DNA of 49,865 bases from Porphyromonas somerae DSM 23386 (GTDB taxonomy: Bacteria > Bacteroidota > Bacteroidia > Bacteroidales > Porphyromonadaceae), in NCBI RefSeq assembly GCF_000372405.1, contig NZ_AQVC01000015.1, positions 1 to 49,865 of the forward strand. Direction: 5' to 3'. Every line of letters begins with the position of its first letter. Position 1 is the stretch's first letter. Made by a program: the position numbers and the translations under genes. The notes under the pieces are model-generated. The model did no database searches. It worked only from the letters and a program-made list of their open reading frames with translations, and had not been told where the DNA came from. This document shows, in pieces, positions 26,999-35,543 of the stretch.

Positions 26999-27028
26999 GA
27001 GAATGGCACTTCGTGCAACATTCTCTTT
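26999..27028 (+). terminator. Nested hairpin, possible terminator
   Basis: GAGAATG / CATTCTC encloses GCAC / GTGC, followed by TTTGTAAC. Its inner part repeats the CACTTCGTGCAA of the long inverted repeat just upstream. A short T-run makes it a plausible end for the aguA-to-methyltransferase transcript. Confidence 0.5.
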
Positions 27029-27075
27029 GTAACTTGATTTAACTAATTAATGGTCGGCAACTCTCTCTAATTCCT

Positions 27076-27083
27076 TATATTTG
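27076..27083 (+). promoter_or_regulatory. Promoter -7 box of the phosphatase-like lipoprotein gene
   Basis: TATATTTG (TAnnTTTG) lies 22 bases before the ATG at 27106, giving a very short leader; no -33 box is clear. Confidence 0.45.
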
Positions 27084-27105
27084 TGGTTGATAAGTAAGGA
27101 ATGAT

Positions 27106-28191
27106 ATGTGTAGAAACAGTGTGATTAATAGAGTCTATTTCTGGGGAATGCTCTTGGTAGTGGCCGTAGTAACGACCTCTTGTGCCAAGCAGGCTTATTA
27201 TATCGATGCCTATTCTCGGCAAAATGCCAAGGGTAATCACACCATTCAGTGGCAAATCAATCCTGGAATGAATGGCGAGGTGGCCATCTATGCCTCGGAA
27301 AGCCCCAATAAATATCCCGACCAGCCGCTTGCTGTGGAGCAGATACGAAAGGAGGTTTACCACTATAATAGTCCGGAGGGTAGCTACAGCCACACTTACT
27401 TCTTGCTGGTCTTTAATAATAGCGACATGAGGGTGGTGACGAGTCGGGTGATCCCTACCGTGGGTATCCTCAATCTCCGTGACGCTGGGGGGTATATGAC
27501 GGCTAGTGGAGAGCAGATGAAGTGGGGGATGCTCTATCGGTCGGGTGACTTATGGCGAAGCTTTGAACAGGACATTCCAATCATTGGGACTTTGGGAATA
27601 CGGTCACAATATATCATGTCGCCTTCGAGGATAGCCAACTATCCTCCGCAGATGGGAATGTCGGCGATTGAGCAGATTCAGGTGGAACCAGATAAGGAGA
27701 TAGACTTCCAGTATCTCATCGATAAGATTTATGAGGGGGAGCGGAGCAGTGAGGAGATCAAGGGGATGCACCGAGAGGTACTCTATAATATAGCGTTTGA
27801 TAACCCTAATCAACTCCGAATTATCCTCAATGAGATGACGAATCCCGCCAAGTATCCTATCCTCTTGAGTGATGACCTGGGAAAGGATCGGGTCGCCTTT
27901 GTGATCTTCTTGATTCACCATATTCTAGGGGTGAGTAAGAGTGATGCGATCGTCGATTATATGATGAGCAATGACAATCTGCCCCCAAATAGATTGGAGC
28001 CGAAGGGCTTTACTATGCCTCAGGGTGTGCAGGAGGCGCTGACCGAGTACTTCAGGTGTGAACCAAACCAGATCAATGAACTCATCGACGAGATAGAGCG
28101 GAGGTATGGCTCCATAAATAACTATCTGACCGACTACCTCCACTTTGATGAAAGTAAGCAGGCTGCAATACGGAATATCCTCCTCTACTAA
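27106..28191 (+). CDS. Tyrosine-phosphatase-like lipoprotein lacking the catalytic Cys
   Basis: A 361-residue protein with a lipoprotein signal (lipobox VTTSC, Cys 26). A short beta-rich N-domain (about 30-112) is followed by a Y_phosphatase3-like domain: NLRDAGGYMTASGEQMKWGMLYRSGDL (about 123-149) is the usual entry of these enzymes. The P-loop normally reads HCTAGKDRTG; here it is LLSDDLGKDRVAF (253-265), so His-Cys is replaced by Ser255-Asp256 while GKDR with Arg262 remains. By the known mechanism it cannot form the cysteinyl-phosphate intermediate, so it is probably a pseudophosphatase that binds rather than cleaves. The frame is intact and the gene has its own promoter box. Confidence 0.8.
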   Translation: MCRNSVINRVYFWGMLLVVAVVTTSCAKQAYYIDAYSRQNAKGNHTIQWQINPGMNGEVAIYASESPNKYPDQPLAVEQIRKEVYHYNSPEGSYSHTYFLLVFNNSDMRVVTSRVIPTVGILNLRDAGGYMTASGEQMKWGMLYRSGDLWRSFEQDIPIIGTLGIRSQYIMSPSRIANYPPQMGMSAIEQIQVEPDKEIDFQYLIDKIYEGERSSEEIKGMHREVLYNIAFDNPNQLRIILNEMTNPAKYPILLSDDLGKDRVAFVIFLIHHILGVSKSDAIVDYMMSNDNLPPNRLEPKGFTMPQGVQEALTEYFRCEPNQINELIDEIERRYGSINNYLTDYLHFDESKQAAIRNILLY

Positions 28192-28211
28192 TGCTGTAGG
28201 GAGGAAGGACC

Positions 28212-28574
28212 CCAGGGGTTGCGCATTAGAAAGTTCTTATCGTATGGTTTTTAGCAGGGGTCTATGAGTAAGGACCTCGGCAGAGGTCCGTGCTAAATAG
28301 GCACAGGTCAAGGCACGCAGTGCCGAAGACCTGTGTATAGATAGTTGTAAAACACCCTTGCGACCCCGGCCGAGGGGTCGGACAACCCTATTTCTAGGTC
28401 TGACCCCTCAGCCGGGGTCAAGGTGATGGTGAATATGCCCTTGTACACAGGTCGTTCGGGGCTAACGCCCCTCCGACCTGTGCCTATTTAAGAGGGACCT
28501 CTGCCGAGGTCCTAACTCCATTATCATGTATATGATCACTCGCACAACAGTCTGTTTCTAATGCGTAATCCCTG
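28212..28574. repeat. Complete nested-palindrome mosaic element with terminal inverted repeats
   Basis: Terminal repeats CAGGGGTTGCGCATTAGAAA (from 28213) and TTTCTAATGCGTAATCCCTG (to 28574) match at 18 of 20 positions when paired. Inside, modules mirror each other: GGACCTCGGCAGAGGTCC (28272-28289) with GGACCTCTGCCGAGGTCC (28495-28512), and AAATAGGCACAGGTC (28295-28309) with GACCTGTGCCTATTT (28475-28489). A central pair 28361-28385 / 28399-28420 completes it, so the whole could fold as one branched hairpin. It lies between two convergent genes and carries no reading frame of note. Confidence 0.9.
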
Positions 28575-30066
28575 AGGAGGGGCGCTTGCCGGTACTGGTA
28601 AGTACCACTTCCCTGAAAGCTATCTGCGTGAGAGCGGAGCTGTAGGGTACTTTTTCCCTGAGCCACTCTCTAAAGCTCTCCTCGCTGAGGGCTCCCTTTT
28701 CAATCAATTCTATTTCTAATCCGATGCTATTGCCTAGTGTGGGGTTGTCTATCGTAAAGGCTCTCGCTGTAGCTATCAGGGGGTGTTGCTCTACAACCAT
28801 TTCTAAGTGATCTAGGTGGATATTCTCTCCTCCGCAGACCACCATTCTATCCGCTCTACCTCGGTGGTAGTAAAGCCCTTGAGGGTCTCGGTAGACTAGG
28901 TCACCAGTGGCTTGCCATTTCCCTTGTCGGCTACTCATGGCCCACTTCGAGGCCACCCATAGTTCGCCCACCCCTTGGGAAGATGGGTTATTGATCTTGC
29001 ACGCTACCCCTTTGATGGGTCTGCCGATCGGTATTTCTGTGGTCGCCTTTCTGAGTTCTTCGGAGGTGGCCAGCATGAAGAATCCAGCCTCCGACGTGCC
29101 GTAAAGGTTGAATAGCTGTGTATTCGGCAGTTCCTTAAGACAAAGGTGTGCCTGTGTGAGGGTGAGCCGATCTCCGCCTGTGATGATGGTTTGAAGTGAG
29201 GAGAGTTGGCCTGAGGCGTTGGAGTGCTGTAGCAATCTCGGTATCATCGACGGAACCACGATGAGTACTTCTATCTCTCCCGTTTTGATACTGTGCAGCG
29301 TCTCCAAGCTACTAAAGTGCTTAGTGAGCCATATCTGCTTTCCCATTGCGAGGGAGATGAGTAGTGTGGCTAACCCAAACCCGTGAAATAGGGGTAGGGG
29401 GATATAGACACTCTGTTGCCGGTGGATGCCAATTTGCCTAAGCAGAGCTAGGAGCGGTGGAAGGAAGGCGGTGGTGGAGGGCTTGCGACTTGCCTCTGTG
29501 TAGTGGCCACTGGAGCCTCCGGAGAGAACCGATATCATGCCGCCTCGTGCTACTTTCGGTAGAGCGGTATGGTTTGTGGAGGGAAGGGTGGATAGCTCTT
29601 CGGTCGTCACCACTCTGCCTTTTACAAAAGGCAAGTCGGAATCGGTAATCCATAGCTGATACCCCTTGTTTTTACTGGAGAGGTCAGAGAGCTGTTGGGC
29701 AGATAGATCGCTATTTAGGAGGTAAAGGTGAGCCCCCAAGCGTGAGACTGCAAAAATCGAGAGCACCGCTTGGGTATGATTGCGACAGAGTAGGGCCACT
29801 TTGCTCCCCTCTGTGATGCCATACTTCTGCTGAAGGTGGCTGGCTAGTGCATAAGCTTGCTCAAGAAGCTGTAGGTAGGTCAGCTCTTCGCCTTCGCTAT
29901 TGAGCGCTTTCTTATTGGGGTAGGTCTCTGCTGAAAATCTGAGCAGCGCCATCAAGCTGACCCCCTCGGAGTAGATGGCTTTTCCCCAAGTGAAGAGCCC
30001 CTTGGGGGTGATGAACTTGATCTGCCAAAGGGCTTTCAATAGGGAGAAGTGGGATTTATTTCGCAT
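28558..30066 (-). CDS. AMP-forming acyl-CoA synthetase/ligase-like protein
   Basis: A 502-residue ANL-superfamily protein. The start is taken at ATG 30066 (MRNKSHFSLL), overlapping the stop of the gene before it; 30093 is an alternative. Seen are a variant P-loop SVLSGGSSGHYTEASRKP (the usual form is TSGTTGxPK), LFNLYGTSEAGFFML, TGDLVYRDPQGLYYHRGRADRMVVCGGENI, and a C-terminal Lys in TSTGKR. It should activate a carboxylic acid as an acyl-adenylate; the substrate is unknown. The last four residues and the stop codon lie in the inverted repeat of the mosaic element. It pairs with the SDR gene, perhaps in fatty-acid or lipid modification. Confidence 0.82.
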   Translation of the reverse strand: MRNKSHFSLLKALWQIKFITPKGLFTWGKAIYSEGVSLMALLRFSAETYPNKKALNSEGEELTYLQLLEQAYALASHLQQKYGITEGSKVALLCRNHTQAVLSIFAVSRLGAHLYLLNSDLSAQQLSDLSSKNKGYQLWITDSDLPFVKGRVVTTEELSTLPSTNHTALPKVARGGMISVLSGGSSGHYTEASRKPSTTAFLPPLLALLRQIGIHRQQSVYIPLPLFHGFGLATLLISLAMGKQIWLTKHFSSLETLHSIKTGEIEVLIVVPSMIPRLLQHSNASGQLSSLQTIITGGDRLTLTQAHLCLKELPNTQLFNLYGTSEAGFFMLATSEELRKATTEIPIGRPIKGVACKINNPSSQGVGELWVASKWAMSSRQGKWQATGDLVYRDPQGLYYHRGRADRMVVCGGENIHLDHLEMVVEQHPLIATARAFTIDNPTLGNSIGLEIELIEKGALSEESFREWLREKVPYSSALTQIAFREVVLTSTGKRPSSGITH

Positions 30067-30892
30067 AGTTAGTACGTTGGTATATCCATTCAATAGGTGT
30101 CCTAAGCAGTCGTGCTACTGGAGCGGTGATTCTTGCCCACCACGGGATATAAGTGGTGCGAACTTTGCTAAGGGCGAGGCCGAGTAGCTTCATTGCCGCT
30201 TCATCTGCCGTGTAACCAGGTAGATTGCGGTATGTTGCATTGGCTCCCGACATCGGGGTGTGGACGAGTGGGAGGTAGGCAGTCAGCACCTTGATCCCTT
30301 CTTGGTGCCACTCTACCTTGGCGGTACGTAGCCAAATATCCATGGCCCCTTTTGAGGCGTGGTAGGCCGACCACCTAGGAGCGTATGGGTATAGCAGACT
30401 GACGGATCCACTGTAGATGACCCGACCACCACTTTGCTTCAGAGACGGCTGGAGTGCTAAGAGCAGTGCCACGTGCCCAAGGTAATTGACGCTAATCGTC
30501 CGTTCATAGTCGTGCAGTCGCTCTAGGGATTCGGGGATGGCCCTACAGATAGATTTGCCTGCATTCAGAAAGAGGTAGTCTATCTTTGGATATCTTTCGG
30601 CAATCAGGCTTGAGGTGCGGAGCAACTCTTCCCGATTTCGGAGGTCCACGGAATAGATGGCCACACGGCTTTCATTGCCATATAGTTGCTCCAGCTCTTC
30701 GGTATGGCGTGAAAGGAGGATCACCTCGTCACCAAGAGCGATCAGCCTGCTAGCTAAGGCAAAACCAATGCCCGAGGAGGCACCTGTTACGAGGCATACC
30801 CGCCCCTCTAGCCTCCCCTTTAATTTGCTTTCGGCGATACAAGTGGGAGGATAGATCAGTCGTCGGAATATGTCTTGGCACCAATTCTTCAT
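30056..30892 (-). CDS. Short-chain dehydrogenase/reductase
   Basis: A classical SDR of 278 residues from the ATG at 30892 (MKNWCQDIF). The frame stays open to 30964, but that upstream ATG lies in a mosaic-element end and the extra segment covers a promoter-like box. NAD(P)-binding GASSGIG is in VCLVTGASSGIGFALA, NAG appears in LFLNAGKS, and the active site Ser...YHASK is in SGSVSLLYPYAPRWSAYHASKGAMD. The C-terminus is hydrophobic and basic, suggesting membrane association. Substrate is unknown. It is followed, with an 11-base overlap, by the AMP-ligase gene, so the two probably act in one pathway. Confidence 0.86.
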   Translation of the reverse strand: MKNWCQDIFRRLIYPPTCIAESKLKGRLEGRVCLVTGASSGIGFALASRLIALGDEVILLSRHTEELEQLYGNESRVAIYSVDLRNREELLRTSSLIAERYPKIDYLFLNAGKSICRAIPESLERLHDYERTISVNYLGHVALLLALQPSLKQSGGRVIYSGSVSLLYPYAPRWSAYHASKGAMDIWLRTAKVEWHQEGIKVLTAYLPLVHTPMSGANATYRNLPGYTADEAAMKLLGLALSKVRTTYIPWWARITAPVARLLRTPIEWIYQRTNYAK

Positions 30893-30900
30893 TCCAATTG

Positions 30901-30908
30901 CAAAGCTA
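30901..30908 (-). promoter_or_regulatory. Promoter -7-like box for the SDR-ligase pair
   Basis: TAGCTTTG on the minus strand fits TAnnTTTG but lies only eight bases before the ATG at 30892, which would give a nearly leaderless message. No -33 box is clear. Confidence 0.35.
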
Positions 30909-30950
30909 CATAAAAGAACGTTTATGGTGGGAGCCAAATTAAAATACCTC

Positions 30951-30971
30951 CAGGGGTTACGCATTAGAGAA
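30951..30971. repeat. Single mosaic-element end
   Basis: CAGGGGTTACGCATTAGA followed by GAAG matches the shared element end. No opposite end is found nearby; instead the sequence leads to array 3 through a stretch (30972-31057) whose TTTTGTAACTGTCTGTAATTCAGTGC resembles the left flank of array 1. Confidence 0.75.
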
Positions 30972-31057
30972 GCCAGATAAAAATCCGACTAAAATAGGGC
31001 CGCAAAGGCTCTTTTGTAACTGTCTGTAATTCAGTGCTATATAAATGTGTCTGCCGA

Positions 31058-31131
31058 GATGCAACTAAGCATTTGCTTTGTTGCATCTCGGCATTTGCTT
31101 AGTTGCAACTCGCCGATTGCTTAGTTGCATC
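31058..31131. repeat. 22-bp-spaced palindromic-core array 3
   Basis: Cores start at 31058 (GATGCAAC), 31080 (GTTGCATC), 31102 (GTTGCAAC) and 31124 (GTTGCATC), exactly 22 bp apart. The right flank CTCAACTTTTACTC matches that of array 1. It lies between the divergent SDR and outer-membrane receptor genes and accounts, with the element end, for this gene-free stretch. Confidence 0.9.
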
Positions 31132-31182
31132 TCAACTTTTACTCTACTAGCATAGAGGATTTATGGGGATGTCTCAGGATAG

Positions 31183-31190
31183 TATTTTTG
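31183..31190 (+). promoter_or_regulatory. Possible promoter -7 box of the outer-membrane receptor gene
   Basis: TATTTTTG fits TAnnTTTG and lies about 150 bases before the start at 31341; no clear -33 box, and other starts are possible. Confidence 0.3.
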
Positions 31191-31340
31191 CCCTAGATGA
31201 AACTATAAAAGCGTAGCCTATCTCGATATTCTTACTCATAACGTAACCCTTGAAAATATCTCTGGCCCTTAAACTTTTGTGGCGAGAAGGCATCCAAGGG
31301 ATATTTAAGAGATGTATAAATATATTGAAGTGCAGGCGTG

Positions 31341-34055
31341 ATGCGAAAGTGGCTATGGATCGTAGGAGCTCTGCTGGTGTCTGTTTTGGCATCAGCACAG
31401 AGTAAGACTTATTCAATCAAAGGGGTAGTTTATGAGGAGGCGACAGAGGAGACTATTGTAGGGGCGGGAGTACGTCTTTTGCATCAAGCCGATTCTCTTT
31501 ATGTAGCAGGTAGCTCTACAGGCACAAAGGGTCAATTTTCTCTTGCGAATATTGCCCCAGGGAAGTATCTCCTACACATCAGCTTTTTGGGTATGGAGCC
31601 CTATTATAAAGAGGTGGAGGTGGTGAATAAGAGTGTAAACTTGGGCAAGATTCACCTCTCCGAGTCGGTCACTAGGCTAGGGGTGCTAGAGGTAAGGGGG
31701 CAGGCGACGCCAATGACGGTGAAGCAAGATACGATCCAATTCAATGCAGCTGCTTTTAAGATGCGACAAGGGGCTAGCTTGGAGGAGCTGTTACGGCGTA
31801 TCCCTGGTATGGAGATTGATGAGGATGGAAAAATCACCTATAATGGCGAGGCGATAGAGCGGATTGAGATGGACGGGCGGTCTTTTTTCGGAAACGATCC
31901 ACAAATGGCTACGCGCAACCTCCCCTCTGATATGATAAAGAATCTGCAGGTGGTAGATAAGAAGTCGGACGAGGCAAGGCTCACCGGGATGAGCGATGGG
32001 GAGAAGGTCAAGGTGCTCAATCTGGAGATAAAGGAGGATAAAAAGCGTGGGTTGATCTCTAATCTGTCGGCCGGATATGGCACGCAACAGCGGTATACTG
32101 CCAATGCCCTCGTCAATCTATTTAATCACGATGCGAGGTACACTATTATCGGCGAGCTGAATAATATTGATGGCGTGCGAAGGGGAAGAGGAGAGGAGAC
32201 CACCCGTAGGATAGGGGGGAATTATGACGACCTCTTCCTCAATAAAACCCTGAAGGTCACTGCCGAAGCCTTTTATAATAGCCGTGATTTCTCGGTGGAT
32301 GGCAAGACGATGACGACTCAGTTGCTGGGTGGCGAAAAGGCCAATAACGAGGCGGAGCAGTATCACAACTTTAGGAGGAATGAGGAGGTCAACCTTAATG
32401 GTCGTCTGGAGTGGAACCCCCAGGAGTCCACGATGCTGGTCTTTGAGCCTTACTTCAGATATAATTGGAATAAAACGGATAATAGCTCTCAATTTCAGAC
32501 AACTAACCGTCAGGGTATCGCTATTAATGATGGACAATCGTTACGAACTAATGATGGAACTTCTTACGAGGTGAATGGCGATCTGCACTTCCGTCATACC
32601 TTTAATGAGCTAGGGCGGAATGTTTATGCCCGTCTCTCCTACCGATTTAATGGCTCTGATGGAGAGGGGCTTCAGCTATCTGAGACCAACTTCCGACGGT
32701 CGCAGGAGAAGAAGCTACGCGATCAACAACAACGCTCTTATGACCGTGGGGAGTCGGGACGTTTTAGAGTCGCCTATCTTGAGCCCTTTAGTAAGGAGTG
32801 GGCACTTCAATTGATGTATGATGCCAACTTTGGTAGGAGAAAGAGCGATCAATCAACCTTCAATAAGGGTGCTACGGGAGAGTACACGGAGCTAGACCCT
32901 ATCTACTCAAGGGGGTCGGAGAATAGCTATTTTACCCATAGGCTATTAGCACGCCTGCGTTATAAACTTGCCCCTCGCAGTTACCTCTATGCTGGAATGG
33001 GGGTGAACCCAAGTACATCGCATACGATATCTACGCAAGGGGGTGAGGTGACCTTTGATAAGCAACGTACGGTGTGGAATTATGCACCTACCGCGATTTT
33101 GGAATACCGACCTTCGGATTCATTGCAAATCAATATCCGCTACAATGGTCGTACCAGTCAACCCTCTATGAGCCAGCTCAACCCTGCAACGATTGTCCTT
33201 TCACCGCTCGCTCAGGTGCAAGGTAATCCCGACCTACTCCCCTCTTTTTCGCATAGTGTATGGGGAAGCATCAACTTCAATAGACCTATGGCTCGCCAAA
33301 GTCTCAATATGATGTGGGGCTGGAACCTCACCAATAATGCGGTGGCACCGATACAAAAGATTGACGCTACCACAGGGGTGAGGCAGACGAGCTATCAGAA
33401 TATCAGTGGTAATCAGTCGCTCTTCGGCGGATTTATGATGAGTTTGCCGATAGGTGGAGCTTCGTCGAAGTGGAGTAGTTTCACCTTCGGAAGGGTGCGT
33501 TATTCGCGTGAAAAGGGGTTTGTCAATGAAGCCCTTAACCGAGCCGATGTGTGGCGACCTATGCTGTCTCAGAGAGTTACTTGGAGTGGCTCGTGGCTAC
33601 AAGCGACTGTGGGTGGCTTTGCGATGATGCAGCAGGCGAAGAATAGTATCTCTAAGGAGATGGATAGCCGCACATGGGATTTCAATGCGTTTGGCGAAGC
33701 GATAGTCACTTTGCCCTTTGGCCTTTCTCTTTCTTCCAAACTCACCTACCAAGATACTTCGGGCTACCAAGATCAATTGAAGCGCAACTTTTGGCTACTC
33801 GACGCTTCTGTTAGTTACTCGTTCTTGAAAGAAAAACGTGGCACGCTACAGCTATCAGGCTATGACCTTCTACAGCAACGTACCACGTTTATGAGGCAAA
33901 TCTCACTGGATCGAATTACAGATAGTGAGGTCAATGGAATTACCTCCTATGTGATGCTGACCTTCTCTTACCGCTTTAATAATATGGGCGCCGATGTCCG
34001 GCCTTCAGGAATGCACAGCGGTCAACGCTACGGAAGGGGATATAGAAGGCACTGA
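31341..34055 (+). CDS. TonB-receptor-like outer-membrane beta-barrel protein (OMP_b-brl_3 type)
   Basis: A 904-residue protein; the start is the ATG at 31341 (MRKWLWIVGALLVSVLASAQ, cleaved signal). A GTG one codon earlier is less likely. A carboxypeptidase-regulatory-like domain (about 25-110) is followed by a plug-like region (TPMTVKQDTIQFNAAAFKMRQGASLEELLRRIPGMEIDEDG, GRSFFGNDPQMATRNLP) and a beta-barrel of about 650 residues. This is the family of outer membrane beta-barrel proteins related to TonB receptors but without a SusD partner. The last residues (GRGYRRH) do not end in the usual aromatic. Cargo is unknown. Confidence 0.87.
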   Translation: MRKWLWIVGALLVSVLASAQSKTYSIKGVVYEEATEETIVGAGVRLLHQADSLYVAGSSTGTKGQFSLANIAPGKYLLHISFLGMEPYYKEVEVVNKSVNLGKIHLSESVTRLGVLEVRGQATPMTVKQDTIQFNAAAFKMRQGASLEELLRRIPGMEIDEDGKITYNGEAIERIEMDGRSFFGNDPQMATRNLPSDMIKNLQVVDKKSDEARLTGMSDGEKVKVLNLEIKEDKKRGLISNLSAGYGTQQRYTANALVNLFNHDARYTIIGELNNIDGVRRGRGEETTRRIGGNYDDLFLNKTLKVTAEAFYNSRDFSVDGKTMTTQLLGGEKANNEAEQYHNFRRNEEVNLNGRLEWNPQESTMLVFEPYFRYNWNKTDNSSQFQTTNRQGIAINDGQSLRTNDGTSYEVNGDLHFRHTFNELGRNVYARLSYRFNGSDGEGLQLSETNFRRSQEKKLRDQQQRSYDRGESGRFRVAYLEPFSKEWALQLMYDANFGRRKSDQSTFNKGATGEYTELDPIYSRGSENSYFTHRLLARLRYKLAPRSYLYAGMGVNPSTSHTISTQGGEVTFDKQRTVWNYAPTAILEYRPSDSLQINIRYNGRTSQPSMSQLNPATIVLSPLAQVQGNPDLLPSFSHSVWGSINFNRPMARQSLNMMWGWNLTNNAVAPIQKIDATTGVRQTSYQNISGNQSLFGGFMMSLPIGGASSKWSSFTFGRVRYSREKGFVNEALNRADVWRPMLSQRVTWSGSWLQATVGGFAMMQQAKNSISKEMDSRTWDFNAFGEAIVTLPFGLSLSSKLTYQDTSGYQDQLKRNFWLLDASVSYSFLKEKRGTLQLSGYDLLQQRTTFMRQISLDRITDSEVNGITSYVMLTFSYRFNNMGADVRPSGMHSGQRYGRGYRRH

Positions 34056-34056
34056 T

Positions 34057-34944
34057 CTATCTGGTGGGTCGCTTCTCACTCACCAATAGAGCTACAGCGA
34101 TAATCACCGCACCGATGCCGAGGGTGCTTTGTGCCGTGAGTTGCTCCCCTAGTACGGTAACTCCGACGATCACTGCAGTGAGGGGCTCAAGTACTCCCAT
34201 AATAGCAGTGGTGGTGGAACCGATGATAGGAATGGCAACAATGAGGAATAAATTGGATATCAATGTAGGCACCAACCCCAATAGGAAGAGTAAGCCCCAT
34301 GCTCTTGGTGTGGGGGGTAGTTCAAGTGTCTGCTTACCGATAGATAGACCTATAAAGAATAGGGTGCTAAATAGCATCAGGTAAAAGGTGAGTCGCCACT
34401 TTGGAATGGTACCAATGGTGGTTTTATTCACCACAATAATATAGACTGCATAGCAGAAACCACTGAAAGCGACTAGTGCGATATCAGTTAGCTTTACTTG
34501 CACCCCTTCGCTACCTAAAATCCCCGAAAGTAGTACTACCCCCATAAAAGCGATGACTAGTGAGATGAGCCCACGGCGGGTCATCCGTTGTTTGAAGAAT
34601 ATGAGCATCAGGAGTGCCACCATCAGAGGGTACATAAAGTGGATCACTGTCGCCACGCCCGAGGTCATCACTTTGTAGCCATTGATCAGAAATAGTGCAC
34701 TACAGAAGTAGAGGGTCGACATAATGAATATGATACGTATGTGCTTGGCTGTCTCCCGAAAGGATATTCGCTTTTGGAGCATTACTAGAGCTACTAGAAG
34801 TGTAGCAAAGCCGAAGCGGTAGATGAGAATCGTCTCTGTCTCCATCCCCTCTCTCATGAGTGGGACGGTGAATAGTGGAATCAATCCAAATGTTGCAGAC
34901 GATAGTAGGCCTGCAATATAGCCTTTAGTACGTTCGTTGGTCAT
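34057..34944 (-). CDS. EamA/DMT-family transporter
   Basis: A 295-residue inner-membrane protein with about ten hydrophobic helices in two EamA repeats (about 5-140 and 150-290), for example GLLSSATFGLIPLFTVPL and SGVATVIHFMYPLMVALLM in the first and ITSTTTAIMGVLEPLTAVIVG-like segments in the second. Such proteins export amino acids or small metabolites; the substrate cannot be inferred. Its ATG overlaps the rnhB stop by four bases, making it the last gene of the GH2-CDF-rnhB-EamA group. It converges with the outer-membrane receptor gene, one base apart. Confidence 0.88.
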   Translation of the reverse strand: MTNERTKGYIAGLLSSATFGLIPLFTVPLMREGMETETILIYRFGFATLLVALVMLQKRISFRETAKHIRIIFIMSTLYFCSALFLINGYKVMTSGVATVIHFMYPLMVALLMLIFFKQRMTRRGLISLVIAFMGVVLLSGILGSEGVQVKLTDIALVAFSGFCYAVYIIVVNKTTIGTIPKWRLTFYLMLFSTLFFIGLSIGKQTLELPPTPRAWGLLFLLGLVPTLISNLFLIVAIPIIGSTTTAIMGVLEPLTAVIVGVTVLGEQLTAQSTLGIGAVIIAVALLVSEKRPTR

Positions 34945-35543
34945 AATGAATCAAATAATGTTGGTTGGCACGGTGCAAAGGAGCGTCGGTGGAGTGGGGT
35001 AATGCCTAGCTTTCGGATCCCGAGGAGATGTCGGGGCGTGCCATATCCCATATTGTGCTCCCAGTCGTATCCTGGGTATTCCTCTGCGTATTTTATCATC
35101 AATCTATCTCGGTAAGTCTTGGCTAGGATAGAGGCGGCAGCGATGCTTGCCACCTTGTCGTCGCCTCCTACTATTGTCTCAAAAGGGATGTCTGTCTCGG
35201 GCTTAAACTTATTGCCATCTATCAATAGGTATTCAGGCAGTGTAGAGAGTGCCGAGATGGCTTTATTCATTGCTCTGAAGGTGGCTTGGAGGATATTGAT
35301 CTCGTCAATCTCTGCTGGTGGTACCTCGCTAATGGCATAAGCAAGAGCTTGCTCTTTGATAGCACTTGCTAGCTCCTCTCTACGCTTTGGCGAGAGCTTC
35401 TTCGAGTCGTGCAGGCTAGAAATAGAGCATTCGGGTGGAAGGATTACTGCGGCTGCCACTACAGGACCTGCCAAGCAGCCTCTGCCCACCTCATCTATCC
35501 CCGCCTCTATCCGCTCGGGGATCAACCTATTGGGCAGTTTCAT
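34941..35543 (-). CDS. rnhB: Ribonuclease HII
   Basis: A 200-residue RNase HII of typical length. The signature GIDEVGRGCLAGPVVAAAVILP carries the first two metal-binding acids (Asp17, Glu18); further Asp residues occur in YLLIDGNKF and the conserved ASILAKTYRDRLM segment follows. It cleaves the RNA strand of RNA-DNA hybrids and single ribonucleotides in DNA. It overlaps the CDF gene by 17 bases and the EamA gene by four. Confidence 0.96.
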   Translation of the reverse strand: MKLPNRLIPERIEAGIDEVGRGCLAGPVVAAAVILPPECSISSLHDSKKLSPKRREELASAIKEQALAYAISEVPPAEIDEINILQATFRAMNKAISALSTLPEYLLIDGNKFKPETDIPFETIVGGDDKVASIAAASILAKTYRDRLMIKYAEEYPGYDWEHNMGYGTPRHLLGIRKLGITPLHRRSFAPCQPTLFDSL

